A stretch of 64,000 bases of DNA from Coprinellus micaceus (Eukaryota; Basidiomycota; Agaricomycetes; Agaricales; Psathyrellaceae). Positions 44,735 to 55,333 of this stretch are shown piece after piece. A program made the translations under genes and the position numbers. Position 1 is the stretch's first letter. Each line of letters starts with the position of its first letter. Below the pieces are notes generated by a model. It did not search any database. It was not told the DNA's origin and was given only the letters and a program-made list of their open reading frames with translations. The stretch is from assembly GCA_951394405.1 (NCBI GenBank), contig OX596335.1, positions 868,001 to 932,000 on the forward strand. The letters are read 5' to 3'.

Positions 44735-45529
44735 GCGAATTACATTCAAGACTTATAACGGACTCCCTCCCTCACCACCACGGCCACTTGTAATCATTAG
44801 CCCCATACTCTACCTTACTACCGACGATAAACGGACGATCACTACGCGCAGTTTACCCTCTCCTTCCTTCCACCAGCATTCACATACTCCTTCGTCCCCC
44901 GTTTTCCGCACATACACCATCGCTCCGGATTCGCTTCTCCCAACGCCCACTACACACTCCACTACTTTCTCTGTCTCTATCTCTCTGGATCAACCTTGCA
45001 GATGCACATATTCCATCATTCAGTTTCTTGTACCGTACATCACACTAGTTTCGTTTGGGGGTGTTCTCGCATGTAGGCTGCTCTCCTTGTGGTTGATCCA
45101 CAAAAAAAGCAACTTGCCTCTACATATATCTTACTTGTCTATATTGTGGGGATGTCTGTCTGTTCCTTGTCATCCAGGTCTCGACGTCGCGTCCCGGATC
45201 CCTCGACATTCTTTAACTATTACTGCCCGCGGCTCGGTCTGCTCAGTCCATATTTTGAGTTATTATGTATCTATACTACCCTTCAAGCTTCGAACAACGC
45301 TTCTTTTTCTGCTCTCTTTCATTGCAAGTCTCCCTTGGTCCCTTGGTGATTCTGAAAATGGAAATTACTCCGAGGAGTGTGATTCCGTTCCGTTTGACTG
45401 GAAGCATCAAACCCAAAACGTGTCACCAAACGACCACCTCTGCTACGACTCCGCAGGCCCACTGGGCCCATGCACCACTAGACCTCCCATTTACCGGCCT
45501 ACTAATCACCTAATCTCCCACTATAAACC
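44735..45529. other. Intergenic before BET1
   Basis: 795 bp, pyrimidine-rich on the plus strand and without coding motifs. A long open frame at 45087-45884 only borrows the second BET1 exon and is not a separate gene. Confidence 0.5.
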
Positions 45530-46218
45530 ATGTCTCAACGGTACGCGACACACCTTCACATCCTCTCTCCCTTCCTCTAATTACATACCTTATTCGACAC
45601 GCAGAATCCGAGTCCGCGACCGCTCCCAACTCCTCGGCAACACCCCACCCTCAGGGAGCGGACGCTCGTCCCCCTTTGGGGGTGCATACACCAACGGTAC
45701 GAACGCGAGCTTCCAGAATAGCAGGGTCGTGGACGACCTGGAGGGGCAGAACGATGAGGCGATCGACATGTTGAGCTCGAAAGTACGGTTGTTGAAGGAT
45801 GTGAGTGAGTGGTTTGATTATGTATGCGTTGGGTATGGGTGGCTCACGAGGAGGCGTCTTTGGTATTTGCTCGTTGTGGTGTAGTTGACGGTCGGGATTG
45901 GGAACGAAGTCCGCGACTCGACTGCACAACTCTCACAAATGGTGCGTCCTCTCTTCCTCACCCCTCGGATCTCCTCTCCTTACTTACACTTTCCCCTTAC
46001 CCCTTCCTCCTCCCCACTCCCTCTCTACTCTCACCTCTGCACCCATCCCAACACACACACAGAACGACGCCTTCACAGAAACCGGCGACATCCTCTCAGG
46101 CACCTTCCGACGCATGAACAACATGGCCGAGCGCCACGGCTGCAAATGGCTCTGGTACATCATCTTCTTCATCATCGTGTTTTGGTTCTTCATCGTCGTT
46201 TGGTGGTTTCGCCGGTAG
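45530..46218 (+). CDS. BET1: Bet1-type Qc-SNARE
   Basis: SNARE for ER-to-Golgi vesicle fusion, a client of SEC17 encoded earlier in the window. Exon 1 is only 11 bp of coding (MSQ plus two bases), spliced to RIRVRDRSQLLGNTPPSGSG and the SNARE motif. That motif has NSRVVDDLEGQNDEAIDMLS, SKVRLLKD, LTVGIGNEVRDSTAQLSQM and NDAFTETGDILSGTFRRMNN. The C-terminal anchor is CKWLWYIIFFIIVFWFFIVV, ending WWFRR and TAG at 46216-46218. This leaves almost no lumenal tail, as expected. Introns have GT-AG ends (GTACGC, GTGAGT, GTGCGT donors). Confidence 0.92.
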
Positions 46219-46726
46219 CGGTCCAGGGGGGTGCGGGCGTGGATGTAGGGGCTTTGGGTGTGGATGTAGGATTGGATGTCGCTATGGGAGCCCTGGAGGC
46301 ACGCCGGGCTTGGCGTTATTGGAGTTATTCGTCTACCCTTCCTCCAGACTTGTTGTGGACTTGTCATATTTCGTTCAGCGTTGTTGTACCTCACGCGCAC
46401 GCTCAATACCATCTATCCCATACCACAAAGCGCAGACCATAGAAACACTCCAAGAGACCTCTCAGGACGCAGAGATGGATGAGGACCAGCAGAAGAACTT
46501 GATGCCCAAACCAGGGACCAGGTACACGAATAAACTAAACTATACACAGTGGATGGGTTGAAACAGTGAGTCTGACGCGAACGTCAAATGCATGCAGGGA
46601 ACACGAACAGGACAGGGTTGAGGTCGAGATGATTACGATGTACGTAGAGGTAGAAGTAGAAGTTAGGACCAAGAGCGCATGGTGACGACCGAACGTTGAA
46701 TAACAGAGGGAGGGAGGAGAGTCTGA
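46219..46726. other. Convergent intergenic BET1/ULP1
   Basis: 508 bp between two stop codons on opposite strands. No gene seen; it holds both 3' ends. Confidence 0.5.
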
Positions 46727-49012
46727 TCAATCGCTCCTCAGTTTCGCATGTGCAATCTCCCACACCATCCTTCTCCTTATGTACGGCATATCCTCCTGCG
46801 TAAACACAAAGTCATCTTCACCCCTCGACAGCGACTCGATAAACTGGCAGGTGAAGACCCCGCAGTCAAACCCGTTGGATTGTTGAGGGATGTCCTATGT
46901 AACCCAAAAAATAGCCAGTTAGTTTAGTCCCTCACTGAGAGAAGGAGAGGAAAACCAGCGTACCTCAGGATGATAATCTACCCACCCGTCAAAATTAAAC
47001 GGCTTCCCCTTCTTCTTCTCATGCTCCTTAGCCACGTAGTGCCTAAGCAGCTGTCCCCACGTCAGCCCACACAACCATCCAAAGAAAACGAAACAAACAT
47101 ACCTGCGTAACATCCCCCTTCGCAATACTCATACTATCATACGACTCAAACCTCTTCTTCACAAAATTCACCGCCCCGGCCGTCCAATGCGTCTGCCGAT
47201 GATTGATCGGCATAACAAGGACATCCTTCTCAAAAATATCCACCTTCGCCTTCTTCGTCCACCTCTCCAACTTGCCCTTCTCATACCCGTTCCCAGAGAG
47301 CTTCGTCCAGAAGAACGAGCTAAAGTAAAACGCGTTCAGGACTTTGCCTCTCGGTACATTCGCAGCCTTCCCTGCCTCAGCCCGCGCGTTGACAAGCGCC
47401 CCGTAAAAGTTGATCACTTCGTCGTTTAGCCACTCTCCTGGCCTCAGCCGGCGGATGTCAGCATCGCCGACTTGCTCCCGCGCGACTTTGGATACGAATC
47501 CGCGTTTGTTGAGGGTGGCGTTGACGAAGGCCTCGTCTTCTTGGGAAAGTGACCGGGGGAGTGATGGTTTCGGCGGGCGGAGGATGTCGTCGATCGCGGC
47601 ATCTTTGGCTCGGTATACCTTGTTTATTAGGTCGATACTTGGGGTAAAGATCGCTCTGGGCTTGGGTCTAGATAGGGAAGTGTGTCAGGGCGTGGTGCTG
47701 TAGAAGGTGTAGAGGGCGATGGGGAGAACTGACCCTTCTAGAACCCTCTTCACTGATTTGAAGAGCGCAGGCTGGATTTTCGCAAAGTGGTCGTCCATGC
47801 CCTGCCTGACATCGTCTAGCAAAATCACAGGTTCACAGGTTAGAAGGTTTCGTTAGACGCATGTATCGTGCTCACCACCCTTCATCGCCCCATGAACCGC
47901 CTGCATAGCTCTCATCGTATAATCCGCCCACGCTGCAGAAAACCATACATGTTAGAGCCCATCTCCAAGAACCCACCCGTCAGTACTCACCCGTAAAGTC
48001 CTCCTCCGACCCCTCATACCCCCGCTTCTTCGCCCTCGCAAACCATTCCGGCGTGTACTTCTGCATCGTCTTCCATAAATTCGTGTGCCGCGCCTTCACG
48101 TCTCGATTGTGCTTCGCAGGACGGGTGGGGTTAGCTCTGCTGATGAAACCGAGACGCATATAAGCGTGCATCTGAACTTACCTGATCCTGGAAGATATGA
48201 GGGCGACTCCTCGACCTCTTCACCGACTTCTCCCGTGTCAAATCGACGCTATACCTCCATTCTGGCCCATGTATATCGCTTTTTGGCGTATACTTGAACG
48301 TACGGCTCGTATATGAGAGTGGAGGCTGCGACGAGCTGGGTATTCTCGAATTAGCAGGCGAAGAATCGAGCCCGAGCGATGAAGGCACGGGTGCGGGAGG
48401 CAGAGGGGTAATGGGAGAGAACAAGGACTTGGGAAGCGCGGAGAAGTCTTCCTTCTTCCTCGGTTGAGGCGTCTCAGCGAAGGATTCCGTCGATGTCGCC
48501 GATGTGGCGGAGCTGGGTCGATCTGTGGTAGATTCGGTGGTGCTTCGCCAGGACGATGCAGAGTCCAAAGTCACTCGTGATGTGCTCGCCACAGAGGACT
48601 CTGAGGATCTCGATTGTTGGCTCGGGTAGGAGAGTTGCTTCCAAGAGCGGGCGTTGAGGATGTCGAGCTTTCGAGGTTCTGGGACGCCCCAATTTGATGC
48701 GTGGGTTGAGCCGTGGAACGACTGTGGTCGTGTAGTCCGGACTGGACTCGAGGAACTGGCTGTTGATGAAGTATAGCCTTTTGTTGAGGGTGTTGAGGTT
48801 GAATTTCGCCTTGCATGCGAACTACTTGAGCCGTTCTGCGTTGGATTGGGGCTCGTCTGCGAGGTGCTGGATATCGATGGAGGTGTAGAGGAAGGCGGTG
48901 GTGGTGGGGCGTCGTCTTTGCTACGCTTCCTGTGAAATCTGGGAGGCTCGGTCGGGAGGGCCTCATCATCCGATTTCGGTGGCGGAGGGACTGTCACGGT
49001 TTGAGAAGCCAT
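46727..49012 (-). CDS. ULP1: Ulp1-type SUMO protease (peptidase C48)
   Basis: Cysteine protease that matures SUMO and removes it from targets. The N-terminal ~280 residues are disordered, Ser/Pro/Thr-rich (MASQTVTVPPPPKSDDEALP...). Then SDIHGPEWRYSVDLTREKSV opens the linker. The catalytic domain has WLNDEVINFYGALVNARAEA-like sequence around 47420 and VLNAFYFSSFFWTKLSGNGY. The catalytic His is in NHRQTHWTAGAVNFVKKR, the Asp in FESYDSM and the oxyanion Gln and Cys in DIPQQSNGFDCGVFTCQFIE. It ends RRRMVWEIAHAKLRSD and TGA at 46729-46727. The triad and helper Gln are intact. About six introns. Start chosen at the ATG before ASQTVTV; no better upstream ATG in frame. Confidence 0.92.
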
Positions 49013-49553
49013 TGGAGTTCTTCTTGGTGTGTTCGATGCTCTGGGTGTGGTGCTCTGAATGGGATATCTAGCCGGGCTGGCCTTGTTGTGCACTTTTGTA
49101 ATTGTATTATTAGTATCGTCCCCCTGTGCAAATTCGCGGTCACATACATGGAAGACCAGGAGGCGCTGGTGCAAATACACCGGCCACAAACGCCAGAACC
49201 GCTTTCGGCTTGTCGTATGGGGTGACGCGAGCGTGTTTAGAGGGCGACGCGGGCAGTAGAGGACCGTCGGCGGGGCGTTTTCGAGTGAATGCCTGGACGA
49301 CTTGAGTCATGGGGACTGTCTAGTGGACTTCAAACCCGGTTGAAGACCTTTAGTGTATGAAAAGGGGTGAATGGACAACGATGAGGCGGAGTGGTCAAGC
49401 GAGAGTCGGGAAGAGTGTAATCGCGCCGCTGGTGCCACGGTGGTCGAGGTCAAATCCTTGATGGGACAGCCTGCACTGCTCAGGCGTGGGAGAACCCCCT
49501 CGGGGAAACGAACTCCGGATTATTCGGTCTTTTGTTTTGCCCTTCTTGTCAAG
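49013..49553. other. Intergenic ULP1/tRNA-Met
   Basis: 541 bp with the ULP1 promoter. Around 49380-49470 a stretch has weak tRNA-like letters but no foldable cloverleaf that I could build. Confidence 0.45.
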
Positions 49554-49657
49554 GCCTCCTTGGCTCAGTTGGCTAGAGCGCAGGTCTCATATTCACTTAT
49601 GAGTGATCGGTTGATCATACAATCCTGAGGTCGCAAGTTCGAGCCTTGCAGGGGGCA
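49554..49657 (+). tRNA. tRNA-Met (CAU, elongator) with intron
   Basis: Acceptor stem GCCTCCT pairs with AGGGGGC (one G-U pair) with discriminator A at 49657. D arm is GCTC...GAGC. Anticodon stem CAGG/CCTG surrounds loop CTCATA with anticodon CAT. T arm is GCAAG-TTCGAGC-CTTGC, which fits elongator rather than initiator tRNA. An intron of about 30 nt (about 49592-49621) sits one base after the anticodon. No CCA is encoded, as normal in eukaryotes. Confidence 0.9.
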
Positions 49658-50289
49658 TATCTTTTTCTCTCGTCCTCCATGAGCCCCAAGGAATCCACCC
49701 AACACCCCCAGAATCGAGTTTTTGTCCTTCGTAGCAAACGTACTTTAACGTAGGAGGGGTACGCGAGCCCCCGTCAGAGAGCACCAACCAGTCCTCCACC
49801 ATCCAAGCGACTTAGTTCTACCGACTAAACGGCGCATTAGAATGGAGCCTCGCCATTCTCCGGGGATTCATTTGTCGTCCTCCCAACCGCACGCCAAAAC
49901 CTGAACAATGCAGACTCAGCACGGTAAAGCCTAACCCCCTGAAACCATTAACTCAAAGGCCTAGAGTAACAACTCGGGGATTCGATGCCGCTGTCAGGCA
50001 ATCCCTCTACCAGGCACATTGCCTTCAAGGCTATTCGCAATTTAAACAGCCCTGTACTCGGCGCAGGCAACCATCTTACGATAGGCGCAATTTGGCATAT
50101 TTGTTGCCCAAATTTGCCCACGCATCAATTTCCATTCCTTGCCTCTTACCGCCATGTTGCCCATACCGTACTGGTCATCTGCTCCTTTTGACAAGATGTA
50201 CGACTTTGCGGTGTCGAAGCGTACTCGTATACCGGTTGTCACCACCGAAGGTGACGACGGGCCACTGCCTGTGGGGCCTCATTTCCAGC
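49658..50289. other. Intergenic between tRNA and DUF4360 array
   Basis: About 630 bp with no recognised gene. It is the 5' border of the DUF4360 array. Confidence 0.45.
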
Positions 50290-50296
50290 TATAAAA
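50290..50296 (+). promoter_or_regulatory. TATA box, DUF4360 copy 1
   Basis: TATAAAA, 77 bp before the ATG at 50367. Confidence 0.65.
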
Positions 50297-50366
50297 CGGG
50301 CGCTAGTGGCACCCGCTGAGAGTCCAACCTCATCTCGTCACCTCTGAACATCGCGATCCTCTCGAA

Positions 50367-51500
50367 ATGCTCTTCTCATCGCTACTCGTCTCTGCCTTGG
50401 CCTTCATCCTTGCTCAAGGAGCACCCGCTGGCTCACCCAAGCCTGCTGCGACCCCCGCTCCACAGCTACCACCCAAGGGTTTCAACATGCAAGTCACCCC
50501 GTACCAGCCTGTTCCTGGGATCTGAATCTATGATCACTGACGCTGACCGCGGACTACAGCACGAGCCTGGGCCTCAACGGATCCGGGTGCCCTTCTGGAT
50601 CTGCGTTTTACCTGCTCAACGGTCAGACTCCACCGCTGATACCCATCGCCAGTCCATTTCGCTGAAACTCATCGCGTATAGCTGACAGGACTGCTGTAAC
50701 CGTGACATTCAGTCAGTATTACGCTGAAGTTGGCCCCAACATTCCGATTTCGAGCAACCGCAGGAATTGTCGGCTTACTTTCGGAGTGACGTGAGTGTCA
50801 ATTTGGGTGTGCCTTGCTGTGGTGCTCGGTGTAACGATTTCCCTCCTTGCCCAGCGTTCCATCTGGCTTCACGTTTGGCGTGGCGAATGTCGACTACGTA
50901 AGTTCCATTCTGTGAATGCAGGTATCGAGCTCAACGGAATTCAGCGGGGCTACTACCAACTTGATTCCAAGGTCACCGCCTCCCAGAACTCGCTGTATTA
51001 CTGTAAGTCTACTCGTTAAGGAGCAGGATCGCCCCTCATCTTCACAAAGTCCAGGGACAACTTGTCCAAGCGACGGCTAGGTCCGATCTTGTTGGCCCCA
51101 TAAGCGGTATGTCTTGGCTTTCACTTCTCCGACAACGGGTTAAACTGAAGACTCTCGATGACAAGCTGGCGATTACCTCTACCGCGACTCATTTGATCTC
51201 GTTTCCACCGTGCTCGCACCGTGTGGGGGAAGCACGGTCTTAAATGTCCAGAGTGAGCTGAGAACAAACAACCAGAAGAATACCAAGGGTTCCGGCTACA
51301 TCGCAAACGACTCGGTACGTGCTTTCTGTGCTTCCCCTTAATGAAAAACCATCTTATCACATTATCACACTGCTTCCAGATCGACGCGTCGCTTACCCAG
51401 GTGATTCTTACCTTCTCCTCGTTTGGTCACCCTGCCTCGAGACTAATACGACGTGGAATTGCAGACATTCAACTTTAAGTGGCAGACATGCAAGAAATAA
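50367..51500 (+). CDS. Secreted DUF4360 protein, array copy 1
   Basis: Small secreted protein of about 220 residues, function unknown. MLFSSLLVSALAFILAQGAP is a signal peptide. The DUF4360 domain shows [134 protein letters not shown] and TFNFKWQTCKK. Conserved Cys pairs and the RGYYQLD block are intact. The first intron must be GC-AG (AACAT|GCAAGT ... ACTACAG|C), since the other copies have GT at the same place and no GT works here. Seven or so further introns. Same strand as the five paralogues downstream. Confidence 0.85.
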
Positions 51501-51979
51501 CGGACAATCTATCCCCTAGCTTACAAAGTTCCACCCAAACCCCATTCGTAGCCTAACTTGTGTGGATCGCCACTAATTGCAATAAGCATGAGCTTTCCTC
51601 GGAAAAACAGCGCTACGCCTCGACCACGTTCGAGGCTTCTTTCTCCGCCTGCTCCCCGCGAGCAATGCGCGACTAAGGCGGGCGTTTACACGCGCTCATT
51701 GAGAGCCCTTTCCCCTTTTTCACAGTTTTGCGGCCTGCCGCAGCCTCGCTGCCGACACACCCCCGCAACGAGGCTGTCAACTCAGCCTCACATGGGCAGT
51801 GCTTCCTCGACAGGCATCGACGATTGTGCGGTGGTTCTCCAAGGCCACCAAGTTAACGTACCAGTACCAGGCTATACCCAGGGACGATGACGGTATACTT
51901 TTTTCATATCCCGCTAGCCACAAATTGCGCCTCTGCCTTTGGCGGCGAAATCGAAGATGGTTTTAGCGTTGGAGATGGG
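51501..51979. other. Intergenic between DUF4360 copies 1 and 2
   Basis: About 480 bp, no gene seen. Confidence 0.45.
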
Positions 51980-51986
51980 TATAAAG
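51980..51986 (+). promoter_or_regulatory. TATA box, DUF4360 copy 2
   Basis: TATAAAG, 62 bp before the ATG at 52042. Confidence 0.65.
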
Positions 51987-52041
51987 TCTAGCGTTGGGGC
52001 CTGGCAACGGAGCATCCGTTGATACCACCTCACCCCGCAAG

Positions 52042-52934
52042 ATGATCTTTAACCTAGCTTCCACCTTGCTTGCTCTCGTCTCTGCAGCTTTGGCCGCTCC
52101 CAACTTGAGCTCACGCGCAGTTGCTCCGCCAACGAATTTTACCATCTCCAGTCTCGGATACTCCGGTACAGGGTGTCCCTCTGGCACGGCTCACTATGTC
52201 TTGAGCAGTACGTGAGACTTACGCCATCTATGTCTCGCCTTCGCTAATAGTGCGGTTCGTTCTAGAGGACAGGACGAAAGTCGACGTCGTGTTCGACCGA
52301 CTTTACGCTGAAGCGGGCCCCGGTATTGCCGCCAATTCTAACCGCCGGAATTGTGCATTGACCTTCGGCGTCAAGTAAGTTCCTTCGCCACTCGTGCACA
52401 GCACAGCGAGCTGACGGACGCCCCCATGCAGTGTTCCACCCGGTTTCGCTTTCGGTGTTGCGAGCGTTGGCTATAGAGGCTATTATCAGCTCGACTCCGG
52501 TGTAAGCGCGAACCAGCAATCAATCTACTACTGTAAGGCGCCTAACCTTGTACCCACGACGATCACTCATGCTGACCGGTCGTCTCTCGATCTATTACGT
52601 ACAGTTCAAGCCCAGATAACTCAAGCGGCAGCAAGGTCGACCCTTACGGGCCCCATTGGGGGCGCGGAATACTCCTACCGCGACAGTTTCGATCTGGTGT
52701 CGACAGTGTTGTCGCCTTGCGGAGCCAGCACGGTCCTCATTGTGAACTCGGAAGTGCGAGTGAGCAACTCGGGAAATACCAAAGGTTATGGATATATTGC
52801 CACCGATACAGTGCGTCTTGTTTTTCTAGAGCTTCTTTATGTTCTGTGCCTCGTTGCTTAACCTTCTTTTTACTATCTAGCTCGACGCGAGCCTCACGCA
52901 GACTTTGAACTTCCAATGGCAAACCTGCAAGTAA
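52042..52934 (+). CDS. Secreted DUF4360 protein, array copy 2
   Basis: [20 protein letters not shown] is the signal peptide. The domain reads [156 protein letters not shown] and [10 protein letters not shown], with TAA at 52932-52934. Compared with copy 1 it lacks the intron after the signal peptide region and the one before RGYYQ (the sequence reads straight through GTTGGCTATAGAGGC). All conserved Cys positions are kept, so it looks functional. Confidence 0.87.
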
Positions 52935-53749
52935 TCGTATGGCTGTGAAGTAGATCCCGTAGCAAACTGTACTATAGTGGTCGTATATATGTAAAGCGCA
53001 ATGCGATAGCATTTCCCATCCAGACCTATTTCCGTGCAGTCGCACCCCGAGACCGAGTCGGAGGGTTCAAAGAGTGCAATAGGGGCATACTAAATGCCTT
53101 TTCAGAGCGTGGGAAGAGCACGTTTGACCGCCAGCCTGGCGCTTATTCTTCTTCGCGGCGAACTTGCACCTTGTCCCGGATGGTATGCTCGTCCCAGCAT
53201 TGCGAACTCCCGCAAGGCGCCGCGGGACAACAAACAGAAGGTTCACCCGAGAATCCTCTGCAATTATCGTTTGTGAGTCGTCGGTATCTGATGAAGGATG
53301 AAGTTCGAAGTTCCATACTGACCGGTACGGCGGAACCCCGCCCTTTCAGCGCACAAAGGCGGTCCCAGAGCGCGGACGCATGGGTCAGATGCTATCCGAA
53401 GCCCATCCTGTGAGAATATTGCGCGGGTCTAGCAAAGGCCTCAGGCAGACCGCGATGCTCTGCGCCCAGAATGCCTACGAGCAATGGAGTTTCGGCGCTG
53501 GTCTCAGTAGAGGCGACGGGGTGCCATGTACGTGGGTCGATCTTCACCTATTTGTACATCCCCGCTCTGTCCTCGTCCCACAAGAACCCCGTACTGTCGA
53601 GGGAAAGGGGCCCTGGACCCTGGCGCAGGGAAATAGAGTATCTATGTTTCTCCGAATTTTGAAGTGTGCGATCACCAGGTGACGCCATTTTACAATGTAC
53701 GGTGGGCGCAGAGCGGGGCCGGGACAAACGATGGATTCTCGAGGAAAGG
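52935..53749. other. Intergenic between DUF4360 copies 2 and 3
   Basis: About 815 bp. Open frames at 53380-53682 and 53471-53662 have no motif I know. No relic of a DUF4360 exon seen. Confidence 0.4.
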
Positions 53750-53756
53750 TATTTAG
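53750..53756 (+). promoter_or_regulatory. TATA-like box, DUF4360 copy 3
   Basis: TATTTAG, 78 bp before the ATG at 53828. Weaker match than the other copies. Confidence 0.45.
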
Positions 53757-53827
53757 GCGCGCTTGGATCTGCCCTGACCCACCCAGAGACCCTGACATCT
53801 CTTCATTCTTCCTCCTCCACAGCCAAC

Positions 53828-54887
53828 ATGCTCTTCTCAACACTTTCCCTGCTCTCGATTGTCGCCACTGCCCTCGCTGCCCCAAGTCGGCGCTTTGCCC
53901 CACCATCTGGCTTCAATATGTAGGTTTTTCCGTCTTGGTTCGAAGATCGTCGTATTTACTGAATGTCCCTTTCCCAGCACCAGCGTCGGTGTGATAGGCA
54001 CAGGGTGTCCTCCCGGCTCCGCATATGTGCTCGTCAGCGGTGGGTCTGGCAGTGTCTCGCGCTTCCTGGACACCCTTCTTAAGGAAACCCCGCAGATGAT
54101 GCAACTGCATTGACTGCTGTCTATAGCGAGCTCAATGCGCTCGCTGGCCCTGGCGTTTCCATCAGCAATAACCGCAAAAACTGTCAACTTACCCTCGGCG
54201 TCAAGTAAGGCTTTCAGCTATCCTCCCTTGTTTCTCGCTAAGATCACCTATTTTATTAGGGTGCCGCAAGGCTACAAGTTCAGCTTGAACACCGTCGAGA
54301 GCGTACGTACACTTCCATATCGCTCGTCTCATTCAAGTATCCTGATTTCCTTCATAAGGCTGGTTACTACCAATTGGACAAGGAGGTTACGGCGTCGCAG
54401 GGAACTTATTACTACTGTAAGCATCCTGCCATCATGATGTCGGATCTCCTCTGACCGGTCTTTAGTCCAAGGTCAATTGTCGCAAGGTACGATTTAAACC
54501 TTCTCCGTGAATTATCCCATCCTGACCTACCGTCCCCTTCAGCAAATGCAAGGGGAAGATACAAAGGGCCTGTCGATGGCAAGGATTATATCCTCAAGGA
54601 GGAGTTTGCCGGTTCTGATGCGGTGACCTCTCCATGCGGGCAGGACGCCATCTTGAATATCAACACCGACGTTCGAGTAAGCAACTCGAACAACAAGGAT
54701 GGTTTCGGATTCCTCTCGAAGGACTTCGTGCGTGAACAGTCCTCTCGATTTTACGACGCTTTTTCTCTGACATCAACGCTTCTTTCTAGCTTCAATTCCG
54801 AAAGGCGAGTACCCACTGCTTTGTGAACTGCTCGTATCGGCTAACCACGTCCCTTAGACTCTCAATTTGGGATGGCAAGCATGCTAA
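53828..54887 (+). CDS. Secreted DUF4360 protein, array copy 3 (diverged)
   Basis: MLFSTLSLLSIVATALAAPS is the signal peptide. The domain reads ITSVGVIGTGCPPGSAYVLV, TALTAVYSELNALAGPGVSI, SNNRKNCQLTLGVKVPQGYK, AGYYQLDKEVTASQGTYYYF, QGQLSQANARGRYKGPVDG, KDYILKEEFAGSDAVTSPCG and DAILNINTDVRVSNSNNK, then GFGFLSKDF. The end LQFRK joins TLNLGWQAC only through a GC-AG intron (CGAAAG|GCGAGT ... CCCTTAG|ACTC), with TAA at 54885-54887. It is less like copies 1, 2, 5 and 6: [10 protein letters not shown] became AGYYQLDKEV, and YRDSFDL became LKEEFAG. Confidence 0.8.
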
Positions 54888-55258
54888 CCAGGGGAATCGA
54901 CATCATCTACTTCTTGTCTTGTTTTATTTACGGGTTTTATGCAACAACAAGCTACATTCCATCTGTATGTGAACCTTGGGCGACCACTGTCAGTCAGCCT
55001 GAGAGAATAGCAAAAGTTGAATCGCAACAATCCGTACCCCGGCATGCCACGCTTCTTGATTTCTTTGTGATACTTGACTGACACCTTTGCCAGACTACAC
55101 CACCCCAACTTCAACCCGTGACAAAAGCGGGTTGTGTTATCCGTGGCAGGTTTTGAATTGGAGGTCGTTGAGCGCTTCGATTTCCAAGTACCTCGGTGCC
55201 ACGGCAATTTCGACGATGCGATAGGAAAGTGCACGTCCCAAGGGCTCGCAGAAACATG
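54888..55258. other. Intergenic between DUF4360 copies 3 and 4
   Basis: About 370 bp with no recognised gene. Confidence 0.4.
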
Positions 55259-55266
55259 TATTTAAA
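55259..55266 (+). promoter_or_regulatory. TATA-like box, DUF4360 copy 4
   Basis: TATTTAAA, 75 bp before the ATG at 55334. Confidence 0.5.
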
Positions 55267-55333
55267 CCTCTCTGAGCAAAGTGCGTCCACCCAAGCTCTG
55301 TCGTCTCCTCAGAGGTTGCACAGTCGGCACACT

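Noticed and set aside
45087..45884. 265-codon plus-strand open frame before BET1
   Set aside because: It runs through non-coding sequence and intron into the second BET1 exon; only the BET1 exon part is conserved.
6874..49012. SUMO gene cluster (PIAS-type ligase and Ulp1 in one window)
   Set aside because: The two genes are about 37 kb apart with unrelated genes between, so co-occurrence is most likely chance.
49380..49475. tRNA-like letters (GATGAGGCGGAGTGGTCAAG ... GGTCAAATCC)
   Set aside because: I could not pair an acceptor stem or anticodon arm.
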